From: Dyadobacter beijingensis DSM 21582
GTDB taxonomy: Bacteria > Bacteroidota > Bacteroidia > Cytophagales > Spirosomataceae
Assembly (NCBI RefSeq): GCF_000382205.1
Contig: NZ_KB907789.1
Span: 806,001 to 870,000, forward strand
Length of the DNA: 64,000 nucleotides
Reading direction: 5' to 3'
Below are positions 26,516 through 34,106 of this stretch, piece by piece. Below the pieces are notes generated by a model. That model saw only the letters and a list, made by a program, of their open reading frames with translations, did no database searches and had not been told where the DNA came from. The position numbers and the translations under genes were made by a program. Numbering within the stretch: the first letter of the stretch is position 1; the number at the start of each line of letters is the position of its first letter.

Positions 26516-28054
26516 ATGACTTACTCAAAGCTGACAAGCACAGAACTACTGGGAATCCGATCGCTCGGAGAACTAAAAAAAGCAGGTTATCAGTCGCGTT
26601 CTATCAAGCAGGAGCTGAGAGATAACCTGATTGACAAGATCAGGAACAAGGAGAATGTTTTTCCCGGAATATGGGGTTACGAGGAAACGGTCATTCCCGA
26701 TGTGGAACGGGCCATTCTTTCGATGCATAACATCAACTTCCTGGGCTTGCGCGGGCAGGCCAAGACGCGCATCGCGCGTATGATGGTAAACCTGCTCGAC
26801 GAATACATTCCTTACATCAAAAATTCGGAACTGCACGACGATCCTTTTGCACCGCTTTCGCGCTATGCCAAAGATGTGATCGAAGAGCATGGCGACGATG
26901 CGGAAATCGCATGGCTGCACCGCGACGATCGCTATACAGAAAAGCTGGCTACGCCGGATGTTTCCGTAGCGGACCTGATCGGCGATGTAGATCCTATTAA
27001 GGCTGCTACATTGAAACTGCCCTATTCCGACGAGCGCGTAATCCATTATGGGTTAATCCCCCGTTCGCACCGCGGCATTTTCGTGATAAACGAGCTGCCC
27101 GATTTGCAGGCGCGTATCCAGGTGGCATTGTTCAATATTTTGCAGGAAGGCGATATCCAGATCCGTGGTTTCAAGCTGCGGCTGCCGCTCGATATTCAAT
27201 TCGTGTTCACGGCCAACCCGGAGGATTATACCAACCGCGGAAGCATTGTAACGCCGCTCAAAGACCGGATCGAAAGCCAGATCGTGACCCATTACCCGAA
27301 AACGATCGAAACCGGCAAGCGCATCACCGAACAGGAAGCGATTGTCAAGCCGGAGCAAAAAGGCCTCGTACGTACCAACGAGCTCATTAAAACGCTGATC
27401 GAACAGATCGCATTCGAAGCGCGTGAAAGCGAATATGTGGACGCAAAAAGCGGCGTTTCGGCACGCTTGACGATTTCTGCATACGAAAGCCTGTTGAGCA
27501 CTGCGGAAAGAAGGGCGCTGATCAATGGCGAAGAATCTACTTACGTGCGCATTTCCGATCTCTACGGCGTCGTTTCGGCGATTTGCGGTAAAGTGGAACT
27601 TGTTTATGAAGGCGAGGTAGAAGGCCCGGTGATCGTGGCGCAAAACCTGATTGGCAAAGCTATCCGCACGCAGTTCCTGAACTTCTTCCCCGACCCGGAA
27701 AAGAGCAAGAAAAGCAAGATCAACCCATATGCGAAAGTGGTGGAATGGTTTGGCGCCGGCAACGAAATGGAAATGCCCGCCGACATGACCGATCGCGAAT
27801 ACATTGCCCGCCTGAAAACCATCGATGGCCTGGACGACTTCGTGGATATGCTTTCCGCTTACGGCGATGCCGAAGAGAAACTTTTCATGATGGAGTTCGC
27901 ATTGCACGGCATGGCCGAATTCTCGCTCGTAGGCAAGCAGGCGCTCGACCAGGGCATGAAGTTCCAGGACCTGGTGAGCAGCATGTTCTCCGGCCCCGGC
28001 GACGAGGATTACGATTTCGACGAAGACGATGATGATGACCGCAAGCCTTTCTAG
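26516..28054 (+). CDS. MoxR/Mg-chelatase-type AAA ATPase
   Basis: A 512-residue AAA+ protein. The P-loop reads GLRGQAKTR (Ala where GKT/S loops normally have Gly). The Walker B/sensor region is GIFVINELPDLQARIQVALFNILQEGDIQIRGFKLRLP, followed by VFTANPEDYTNRG. These are typical of chelatase I/MoxR ATPases that work with a VWA protein. The C-terminus is a strongly acidic tail (DEDYDFDEDDDDD). It shares the rny transcript unit (15-bp gap). The probable VWA partner is at 54210-55319 in this window, not adjacent. The client is unknown. Confidence 0.88.
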   Translation: MTYSKLTSTELLGIRSLGELKKAGYQSRSIKQELRDNLIDKIRNKENVFPGIWGYEETVIPDVERAILSMHNINFLGLRGQAKTRIARMMVNLLDEYIPYIKNSELHDDPFAPLSRYAKDVIEEHGDDAEIAWLHRDDRYTEKLATPDVSVADLIGDVDPIKAATLKLPYSDERVIHYGLIPRSHRGIFVINELPDLQARIQVALFNILQEGDIQIRGFKLRLPLDIQFVFTANPEDYTNRGSIVTPLKDRIESQIVTHYPKTIETGKRITEQEAIVKPEQKGLVRTNELIKTLIEQIAFEARESEYVDAKSGVSARLTISAYESLLSTAERRALINGEESTYVRISDLYGVVSAICGKVELVYEGEVEGPVIVAQNLIGKAIRTQFLNFFPDPEKSKKSKINPYAKVVEWFGAGNEMEMPADMTDREYIARLKTIDGLDDFVDMLSAYGDAEEKLFMMEFALHGMAEFSLVGKQALDQGMKFQDLVSSMFSGPGDEDYDFDEDDDDDRKPF

Positions 28055-28083
28055 GCGGCCCGTTACCCTACATGCATATTAAC

Positions 28084-28115
28084 AAAAATGCCCTGCTGAA
28101 AACAGGGCATTTTTG
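28084..28115. terminator. Bidirectional terminator between the AAA ATPase gene and recA
   Basis: AAAAATGCCCTG and CAGGGCATTTTT pair perfectly around a 7-nt loop, with A and T tracts on the two sides, between convergent genes. It can stop both transcripts. Confidence 0.9.
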
Positions 28116-28138
28116 TTAATGAGCTTTATCCAAACGAC

Positions 28139-29206
28139 TTATTCAGGAGCGCCCTCGTCAGCCACGTTAGGCTCGCTGGTGTCGATCAGTGAATCGGGAT
28201 CGTTGTTGACCAGGCCGCGGATTTTGCCTTCCAGCTCTTCCATCAGCTCGGGATTGTCTTTGATCAGCGCTTTCACGGCGTCGCGGCCCTGTCCGAGGCG
28301 GTTGCCTTCGTAGCTGAACCATGACCCGGATTTCTTCACGATATCGAGCTCCACGGCAAGGTCGATGATCTCCCCTACTTTGGAAACACCTTCGCCGTAC
28401 ATGATATCGAATTCCACCACTTTAAATGGAGGCGCCACTTTATTCTTGACCACTTTCACGCGGGTACGGTTACCGAGGATCGCGTCGGCGCTTTCCTTGA
28501 TCTGGCCTACACGACGGATATCGAGACGCACGGATGCGTAGTATTTCAATGCATTACCCCCGGTTGTGGTTTCAGGGTTACCGAACATCACGCCGATCTT
28601 CTCGCGAAGCTGGTTGATGAAGATACAGCAGCATCCTGTTTTGTTGATCACACCCGTGAGCTTACGCAGGGCTTGTGACATCAAACGTGCCTGCAAACCC
28701 ATTTTGCTTTCGCCCATTTCGCCTTCGAGCTCGGCGCGCGGTACCAATGCCGCTACGGAGTCGATGACGATAATATCCACCGCGCCGGAGCTGATCAGGT
28801 GCTCGGCAATTTCGAGCGCCTGCTCACCGCTGTCGGGCTGTGAAATGAGAAGGTTGCTGGTGTCGATACCGAGCTTCTCCGCATATGTACGGTCGAATGC
28901 GTGCTCGGCGTCGATGAATGCCGCGAGGCCGCCTTTTTTCTGCGCCTCGGCGATGCAGTGCATCGACAGGGTTGTTTTACCGGAAGACTCAGGCCCGTAA
29001 ATCTCCACGATACGGCCACGGGGAACACCGCCTACGCCCAGCGCAAGGTCAAGCCCCAGTGAGCCGGTTGAAATCACCGGAATATCCAATACTTTGGTGT
29101 CGCTCAGACGCATTACAGTACCTTTCCCGTAAGTCTTATCGAGCTTTTCGAGCGTGGTCTGCAACGCTTTTAGTTTGTTGTCTTTATCTGTTGTTGCTTG
29201 TGCCAT
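28139..29206 (-). CDS. recA: Recombinase RecA
   Basis: A 355-residue RecA from the ATG at 29206. Walker A is GPESSGKTT (residues 71-79), Walker B ends in [12 protein letters not shown], and loop L2 lies around [20 protein letters not shown]. The acidic C-terminal tail is present (ending [11 protein letters not shown]). It carries out homologous strand exchange and SOS co-protease activity. The frame stays open 22 codons upstream to an ATG at 29272 (beginning [11 protein letters not shown]), but that part is not RecA-like and contains a terminator hairpin, so I keep 29206. Confidence 0.97.
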   Translation of the reverse strand: MAQATTDKDNKLKALQTTLEKLDKTYGKGTVMRLSDTKVLDIPVISTGSLGLDLALGVGGVPRGRIVEIYGPESSGKTTLSMHCIAEAQKKGGLAAFIDAEHAFDRTYAEKLGIDTSNLLISQPDSGEQALEIAEHLISSGAVDIIVIDSVAALVPRAELEGEMGESKMGLQARLMSQALRKLTGVINKTGCCCIFINQLREKIGVMFGNPETTTGGNALKYYASVRLDIRRVGQIKESADAILGNRTRVKVVKNKVAPPFKVVEFDIMYGEGVSKVGEIIDLAVELDIVKKSGSWFSYEGNRLGQGRDAVKALIKDNPELMEELEGKIRGLVNNDPDSLIDTSEPNVADEGAPE

Positions 29207-29236
29207 AAAAATGGTAACAGTAATTTGGTTGGTACA

Positions 29237-29269
29237 TAAAAAAGCGGCTTTTGCAGGACAAAAACCGCT
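29237..29269 (-). terminator. Terminator-like hairpin in the recA leader
   Basis: On the minus strand AGCGGTTTTTG and CAAAAGCCGCT form an 11-bp stem (one T-G pair) with a 5-nt loop, followed at once by TTTTTT. It lies 31 nt before the recA ATG and downstream of the probable recA promoter, so it could attenuate recA. If there is an upstream minus-strand transcript, it could end that instead. Confidence 0.65.
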
Positions 29270-29293
29270 CATGAATGGGTCTTTATTGTTTTG

Positions 29294-29321
29294 TAAAAAT
29301 AGCTAATTCCAACGGAAACAA
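29294..29321 (-). promoter_or_regulatory. Probable recA promoter
   Basis: On the minus strand TTG (29321-29319) and TATTTTTA (29301-29294, 7 of 8 to TAnnTTTG) are 17 nt apart. A start near 29289 would give a ~83-nt leader that includes the hairpin. The remaining part of the 29207-29512 gene-free stretch, apart from the + strand -7 element at 29483, shows nothing I recognise, and no LexA-like palindrome was noted. Confidence 0.5.
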
Positions 29322-29482
29322 CAACCCGTATTTGGCCTGGAAACTTAATTTTTCCCCGAAATTTTCGCATTTTGGGACGTCAGGGAAATACTTGCGAAAA
29401 TAGCAATGCCTGAGTGGGCAGGACTGGTTATTAAACGGCCCCGAATGTGTTTCGGCCCACGTAAAATTGTCCGCTGTTTCCC

Positions 29483-29490
29483 TAATTTTG
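29483..29490 (+). promoter_or_regulatory. -7 element of the aminopeptidase gene
   Basis: TAATTTTG (TAnnTTTG) 23 nt before a GTG at 29513 and 62 nt before the GTG at 29552. No clear -33. Confidence 0.45.
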
Positions 29491-29551
29491 CACCCATAGC
29501 AACAGCGCTCCGGTGACTTCGCCGGCGTATCCACACTCAAAAATTGAAACA

Positions 29552-30589
29552 GTGATCAAAAAGATATTGCTTGCCCTCCTGGCCCTGCTCCTGTTGCTCG
29601 GAATCTGGCAGCGAGAGGTGCTTACCTACGCATTCTTGCAGGCCAAAGGACAAATCGGCATACTCATGCAGGTAGAAGATGTAGCAGATGTGCTGGCCGA
29701 TAAATCGTTCCCCGATTCCCTCAAAGCCCGTATCCTGCTCATTCAGGAGATCAAAAAATTCGGGGTCGATTCGCTGGGGCTGACGCCATCGGATAATTAT
29801 ACTACGTTCTACAATCAACATGGCCGGCCGCTTATCTGGCTCATTACGGCCTCCGAACGCTATAAGGTGGCGCCGCACCAATGGCATTTTCCCATTATAG
29901 GCACATTTCCATACAAAGGCTATTTCGACTCCACACGTGCCGTCGCGGAAGAAAAAATACTGATTGACAAAGGTTTGGATACGGACATCGGAGAAGTGTC
30001 GGCATGGTCTACATTAGGATATCTCAAAGATCCGATCCTGTCGAGTATGCTCCGCCGACGGGATGGCAGTCTCGCGAACCTGATTTTGCACGAGCTCACG
30101 CATGGTACACTTTTTGTTAAAAATAACCTGGAACTGAATGAAAACCTCGCCAGTTTTGTCGGCGACCAGGGCGCTATCCGTTTTTTGAAATACAAATACG
30201 GCGCCGGTTCCGAACAAATGCGGCAATATGAGTATTCCAAACGGTACAACGACGCCTATTCGCAGCATATGCTTAGGGGTGCCGGGCGGTTGGATAGTCT
30301 TTATAAAACATTCGGGACCGATCCAACCCCAAGCCCGGAAAGGGACTCATTGAAGATGAAACTGATTACCGACATCGTGAGCGATACGGATACACTTCTT
30401 TCTGGCAGGCGTACGTTAACAAACAAAAACCGCCGGCCCGACGGAAAGCTTCCCAATAATGCTTACTTTATCAGCTACCTGACCTATAAGTCGAAACAGG
30501 ACACTTTCAGGCAGGAATTTGAACAGAAGTTTGGGGGGGATTTGAAAAAGTACCTAAACTATTTAAAGGGCCGATACCCTTCCCTTTAA
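29552..30589 (+). CDS. Putative zinc aminopeptidase (Aminopep family)
   Basis: About 345 residues from the GTG at 29552, which opens straight into a signal anchor (IKKILLALLALLLLLGIW); a GTG at 29513 adds 13 residues and is also possible. The motif ILHELTHGTLFVKNN holds a HExxH-like HELTH zinc site, and NENLASFVGDQGA supplies the downstream Glu. These match the putative aminopeptidase family PF10023. It is probably periplasmic and membrane-tethered. The peptide substrate is unknown. The DUF3108 gene follows after 13 bp and is probably co-transcribed. Confidence 0.78.
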   Translation: MIKKILLALLALLLLLGIWQREVLTYAFLQAKGQIGILMQVEDVADVLADKSFPDSLKARILLIQEIKKFGVDSLGLTPSDNYTTFYNQHGRPLIWLITASERYKVAPHQWHFPIIGTFPYKGYFDSTRAVAEEKILIDKGLDTDIGEVSAWSTLGYLKDPILSSMLRRRDGSLANLILHELTHGTLFVKNNLELNENLASFVGDQGAIRFLKYKYGAGSEQMRQYEYSKRYNDAYSQHMLRGAGRLDSLYKTFGTDPTPSPERDSLKMKLITDIVSDTDTLLSGRRTLTNKNRRPDGKLPNNAYFISYLTYKSKQDTFRQEFEQKFGGDLKKYLNYLKGRYPSL

Positions 30590-30602
30590 CGTGACTTTTA
30601 GC

Positions 30603-31409
30603 ATGAAACGACCGTACACATTACTATTAGCCATTACGACCGTAGCATTGTTTTTCTCTTTCCGGCAATTCGATGAAAGTGCCGAGCTCGACCGTGTGGT
30701 CCATAACAAGAGCTTCGGCACCGGAGAGCGTGTCGAATACCGCGTGCATTACGGCTTTATCAACGCCGCCGAGGCAAAGGTAGAGGTAGGAAGGGCCGTG
30801 TCGATGATCAATAACCGGCCTTGCTACCGCGTAAACGTGATCGGTCGGACGGTGGGGGCATTCGACCTGATTTCCCGCGTGCGCGATACCTGGCGTTCGT
30901 ACATCGACACGTCGGCCATATTGCCCCATATGTTCGAGCGGCAGATCCAGGAAAACAAATACCGGAAGGACGAAACGGTTTATTTCAACCACAATAAGGA
31001 CCAGGCGATTTCGAATGTGAAGGACGAGAGTAAAACGTACAATGTCCCGAACAACATTCACGACATTATCAGCGGCTACTTCTTTTTGCGGACCATCAAT
31101 TTCGATAAGGTGCGCGAGGGCGAAATCATCGAAGTGCCTACGTTTTTCGACGGCGAGGTGTACAAGCTGCGCGTGCGCTACGTGGGCCGGGATGTGATCA
31201 AAACAAAGTTCGGCAAGAGCAAAGTACTGCGCCTTTCTCCGCAAATACCTTCCAACAAGTTCTTCAAAGGAGAGGAACCGATGGCACTCTGGGTTTCTGA
31301 CGATTCCAATAAAATACCTTTGAAAGCCGAGGTAGACCTTAAAATCGGGTCGCTCGAAATGGATTTAAAATCCTACAAAGGCTTGAAAAAGGATATTGCT
31401 TGGTTTTAA
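30603..31409 (+). CDS. DUF3108-domain protein
   Basis: A 268-residue protein from the ATG at 30603 (a GTG at 30591 would add 4 residues). An N-terminal signal (YTLLLAITTVALFFSF) suggests a periplasmic location. The body matches DUF3108: GERVEYRVHYGFINAAEAKVEV, PCYRVNVIGRT, DTWRSYIDT, DIISGYFFLR, and the last TLKAEVDLKIGS-type strand. The function is unknown. Its 3' end overlaps the convergent FemAB-like gene by 71 bp, an unusual length. Confidence 0.82.
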   Translation: MKRPYTLLLAITTVALFFSFRQFDESAELDRVVHNKSFGTGERVEYRVHYGFINAAEAKVEVGRAVSMINNRPCYRVNVIGRTVGAFDLISRVRDTWRSYIDTSAILPHMFERQIQENKYRKDETVYFNHNKDQAISNVKDESKTYNVPNNIHDIISGYFFLRTINFDKVREGEIIEVPTFFDGEVYKLRVRYVGRDVIKTKFGKSKVLRLSPQIPSNKFFKGEEPMALWVSDDSNKIPLKAEVDLKIGSLEMDLKSYKGLKKDIAWF

Positions 31410-32379
31410 GTACAAGCCGTTGCCGTAGTCGCTGCATTTGCCTGAATGGGAACAGTAATGCGTTTCTTTTGATACAATAATAAGGCACCGGCGCCGCTCC
31501 GAAACCTTTGTAATAATCCGCAATGGATTGTTTGGCCGGGCTTTCAAAATCGAAAACCACTGCATTGCCCGCATTTTCCCGGAACCAGCTGTCGAGCATT
31601 CCCGCTCTTGCATGGCCCTTCCTGCCAATGCAATCCGCGGCGTTGAATAGATAAATCGCGCGTCCGCCATCCTGCACGATCAGCGCGCCCGCATGAATGT
31701 GCTCGCGTACCTGCGCGTAAAGCAGCATACCCGCGGCGTTTTTCAGACAGCATTTGCCGAGTCTTTCCAACACACAATACGCATCACGATGTATGCGGCC
31801 AATCCCAGGTGCGTGATGCGCTTTAAAAAGCTGTATTAACGGCGTAAAATCGTTAAAAGCAGCAACTTTCCATTGCGCCTTTTCGCCTCGCCGTAGATTG
31901 TGCTTCCTATCCCTGGAATATCGATTGAAAACGGCTGCGTACTCCTGCCGGAGATCCAGCCAATGGGTATAGGAGATCTCGCATTCAAATGCACTCAAAA
32001 CGGCCGCATTTGCCAGCAAAAGAGCGGCATTATCGGGATTGAAAGCGTAGCAGGAAATGTAGCCGTAGCGATCGGCGATGGCGCGTGAAATGATTTGCAA
32101 CTCCTCAACCGACAACCCCTGTTTTGAAAAAATACCCAGATACTGGCAGAAGAGCGGCTGGTACAACACGCGCTGACCAAATTTGCGTCTCACAGGCAGC
32201 GGAACAGCAATCGAAATATGAGAAGCCGACGGCCAGACGAGCGCCTCCCATCGCTCGCAAACGATGTCGAGATACCAGCTTTTTGCATAAATCACGCATT
32301 GCCGGCTTTGGCTGATGAATTGGTCCCAGGATGGAGCATCAATCTGCTCCCGGGAAAGGAGAATGGGCTCGGGTAACAT
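31339..32379 (-). CDS. FemAB/GNAT-like acetyltransferase-fold protein
   Basis: A 346-residue protein that seems to hold two linked GNAT folds. The N-terminal half has AKSWYLDIVCERW and VPLPVRRKFGQRVLYQPLFCQYLG, patterns known from FemAB-related and GNAT_acetyltr-type proteins in Bacteroidota. The central YSRDRKHNLRRGEKA is the basic helix of that family, and the C-terminal half has GALIVQDGGRAIYLFNAA and ADYYKGFGAAPVPYYCIKRN. It may transfer an amino acid or acyl group to an envelope precursor. The substrate is unknown. The last ~23 codons are antisense to the end of the DUF3108 gene. Confidence 0.7.
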   Translation of the reverse strand: MLPEPILLSREQIDAPSWDQFISQSRQCVIYAKSWYLDIVCERWEALVWPSASHISIAVPLPVRRKFGQRVLYQPLFCQYLGIFSKQGLSVEELQIISRAIADRYGYISCYAFNPDNAALLLANAAVLSAFECEISYTHWLDLRQEYAAVFNRYSRDRKHNLRRGEKAQWKVAAFNDFTPLIQLFKAHHAPGIGRIHRDAYCVLERLGKCCLKNAAGMLLYAQVREHIHAGALIVQDGGRAIYLFNAADCIGRKGHARAGMLDSWFRENAGNAVVFDFESPAKQSIADYYKGFGAAPVPYYCIKRNALLFPFRQMQRLRQRLVLKTKQYPFSSLCRILNPFRATRF

Positions 32380-32417
32380 TTGTTCAGGGGTTGTCCTGAA
32401 CCTTGATACGACAAAAC

Positions 32418-33881
32418 CTATTTAAAGTAACTGCGAAGTTTCTGCAAAGTTTCTTCCACGTCCGGCGTTTCGTCCATCAGCAGGTTGATGCTCTGGATGG
32501 AGTGGATGACCGTACTATGGTCGCGGCCGCCGAAATGGTAACCGATGGATTTAAGCGGCAGATCGGTGTATTCCTTGGCGAGGTACATCGCCAGCTGACG
32601 CGGGTACACGACCTCCTTTTTGCGGCTTTTGCTTTTCAGATCGGCCACGGATACCTGGAAATAATCGGCGATGATCTCCTGGATCGTATCGATCGTCACC
32701 TCCTTGTCCTCGTTCATCACGATGTTACGGAGGGTATTTTTCGCCAGTTCCACGTCGATATTGCGGCGGGTAAGCGACGCCTGCGCCATCAGCGACACAA
32801 TCACGCCTTCGAGTTCCCTCACGTTCGAATTCACGCTGTGCGCAATGTATTCGATCACATCATAATCGATCGAAATGCCTTCCGACTGGATTTTCTTCTG
32901 GATAATCGCGATACGCGTTTCGAAATCGGGCGCCTGCAAATCGGCGGTGAGGCCCCATTTGAAGCGGGACAGCAAACGGTCCTGCAAGCCCTGGAGTTCA
33001 CGCGGCGGGCGGTCGCTCGTCATGATGATCTGCTTGCCGAGCTGGTGCAGGTGGTTAAAAATATGGAAGAATGTGTCTTGCGTTTTTTCCTTACCCGACA
33101 GGAACTGCACGTCGTCGATCGCGAGCACGTCCACCTTCATGTAGAAGTCGGTAAACTCTTGCAAGGTATTGTTGCGGATGGAGTTGATAAACTGGTTGGT
33201 AAACTTCTCGGAAGAAACGTAGAGTACCAGCTTGTTTTCGTAATGGTTGGTGATATAGTTCCCGATCGCCTGCACGAGGTGCGTCTTGCCGAGCCCTACC
33301 CCGCCGTACATCATCAGCGGGTTGAACGACGTGAGCCCCGGACGCTGCGCTACCGCGAAACCGGCCGAGCGGGCGAGTCGGTTACAGTCGCCTTCGATGA
33401 AATTATCGAACGAATAATTGGGGTTCAGATAGGTATCGAGCGTCAGCGAATCCTGGTCTTTCTCCTTCACGATCGTGCCCATGCGCGGGTCGGTGGCGAA
33501 GTTATCCGGTTTGGAATAATTAGGAGATTTCTGGGTTGAGACGTTCATTGTCAGCGGCTGGTGCTTCTCGTTACCGGTGTCGACAATAATGGAATATTCC
33601 AATAATCCATCGCGTCCGATCGCGTAATCCAGGGCTTTCCTCAGCAGATTGACATAATTATCTTCCAGCCATTCATAGAAAAACTGGCTCGGAACCTGGA
33701 TCGTGAGCACCTTACCATAGAGTTTTAAAGGACGAATGGGTTCAAACCACGTCTTAAAACTTTGATCCGGGATATGCTGCTGAATAATCCGCAAGCAAGC
33801 ATCCCAAACCTGGTCCACCTCTCTATTTGTGCTGATTCTTTCCAATGTATAATTTACCAAACTCTGAGTATCGTAATTCAA
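32418..33881 (-). CDS. dnaA: Chromosomal replication initiator DnaA
   Basis: A 487-residue DnaA. Domain I begins near DQVWDACLRIIQQHIPDQSFKTWFEPI. The AAA+ domain carries GGVGLGKTHLVQAIGN (Walker A), VLAIDDVQFLSGKE (Walker B) and SDRPPRELQGLQDRLLSRFKWG. Domain IV ends with the DNA-binding signature YPRQLAMYLAKEYTDLPLKSIGYHFGGRDHSTVIHS. The ATG at 33881 gives ~20 residues more than usual; a GTG at 33818 (after AGAGAG) would give 466 residues, and the -7 box lies only 8 nt before the ATG. No DnaA-box cluster is visible near the gene, so there is no evidence for oriC here. Confidence 0.95.
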   Translation of the reverse strand: MNYDTQSLVNYTLERISTNREVDQVWDACLRIIQQHIPDQSFKTWFEPIRPLKLYGKVLTIQVPSQFFYEWLEDNYVNLLRKALDYAIGRDGLLEYSIIVDTGNEKHQPLTMNVSTQKSPNYSKPDNFATDPRMGTIVKEKDQDSLTLDTYLNPNYSFDNFIEGDCNRLARSAGFAVAQRPGLTSFNPLMMYGGVGLGKTHLVQAIGNYITNHYENKLVLYVSSEKFTNQFINSIRNNTLQEFTDFYMKVDVLAIDDVQFLSGKEKTQDTFFHIFNHLHQLGKQIIMTSDRPPRELQGLQDRLLSRFKWGLTADLQAPDFETRIAIIQKKIQSEGISIDYDVIEYIAHSVNSNVRELEGVIVSLMAQASLTRRNIDVELAKNTLRNIVMNEDKEVTIDTIQEIIADYFQVSVADLKSKSRKKEVVYPRQLAMYLAKEYTDLPLKSIGYHFGGRDHSTVIHSIQSINLLMDETPDVEETLQKLRSYFK

Positions 33882-33889
33882 AAGGACGG

Positions 33890-33897
33890 CAAAGATA
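33890..33897 (-). promoter_or_regulatory. -7 element upstream of dnaA
   Basis: The minus strand reads TATCTTTG (TAnnTTTG) 8 nt before the first dnaA ATG. Either the mRNA is almost leaderless or translation starts at the downstream GTG 33818. Confidence 0.5.
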
Positions 33898-34055
33898 TAA
33901 AAATACCTGATCTCTCCAGATGAATCGGATATTCAATTTAATAGCTGCAAGGTGTATCTGCAAACCCAAAAATAAAATGGCGAGCTTTATCGTGTCCAGA
34001 AGGTTACAGAAGCGGTTTTGAATTTTTTCAATCCTTTTTTGCATTCCAAAATTTG

Positions 34056-34063
34056 TAGTTTTG
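34056..34063 (+). promoter_or_regulatory. -7 element of the methylmalonyl-CoA mutase gene
   Basis: TAGTTTTG (TAnnTTTG); TTTG 14 nt upstream is a short-spaced -33. Transcription would start near 34070, which favours the ATG at 34107 over that at 34074. Confidence 0.5.
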
Positions 34064-34106
34064 CTAACGGCGCATGCCCCTGAACCTGTCACCAATCCCA
34101 CGACCC

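Noticed and set aside
29283-29540. Minus-strand open frame of 85 codons that ends just before the recA leader hairpin
   Set aside because: Composition is unlike neighbouring genes, it has no recognisable protein pattern, and it overlaps the promoter of the divergent aminopeptidase gene.
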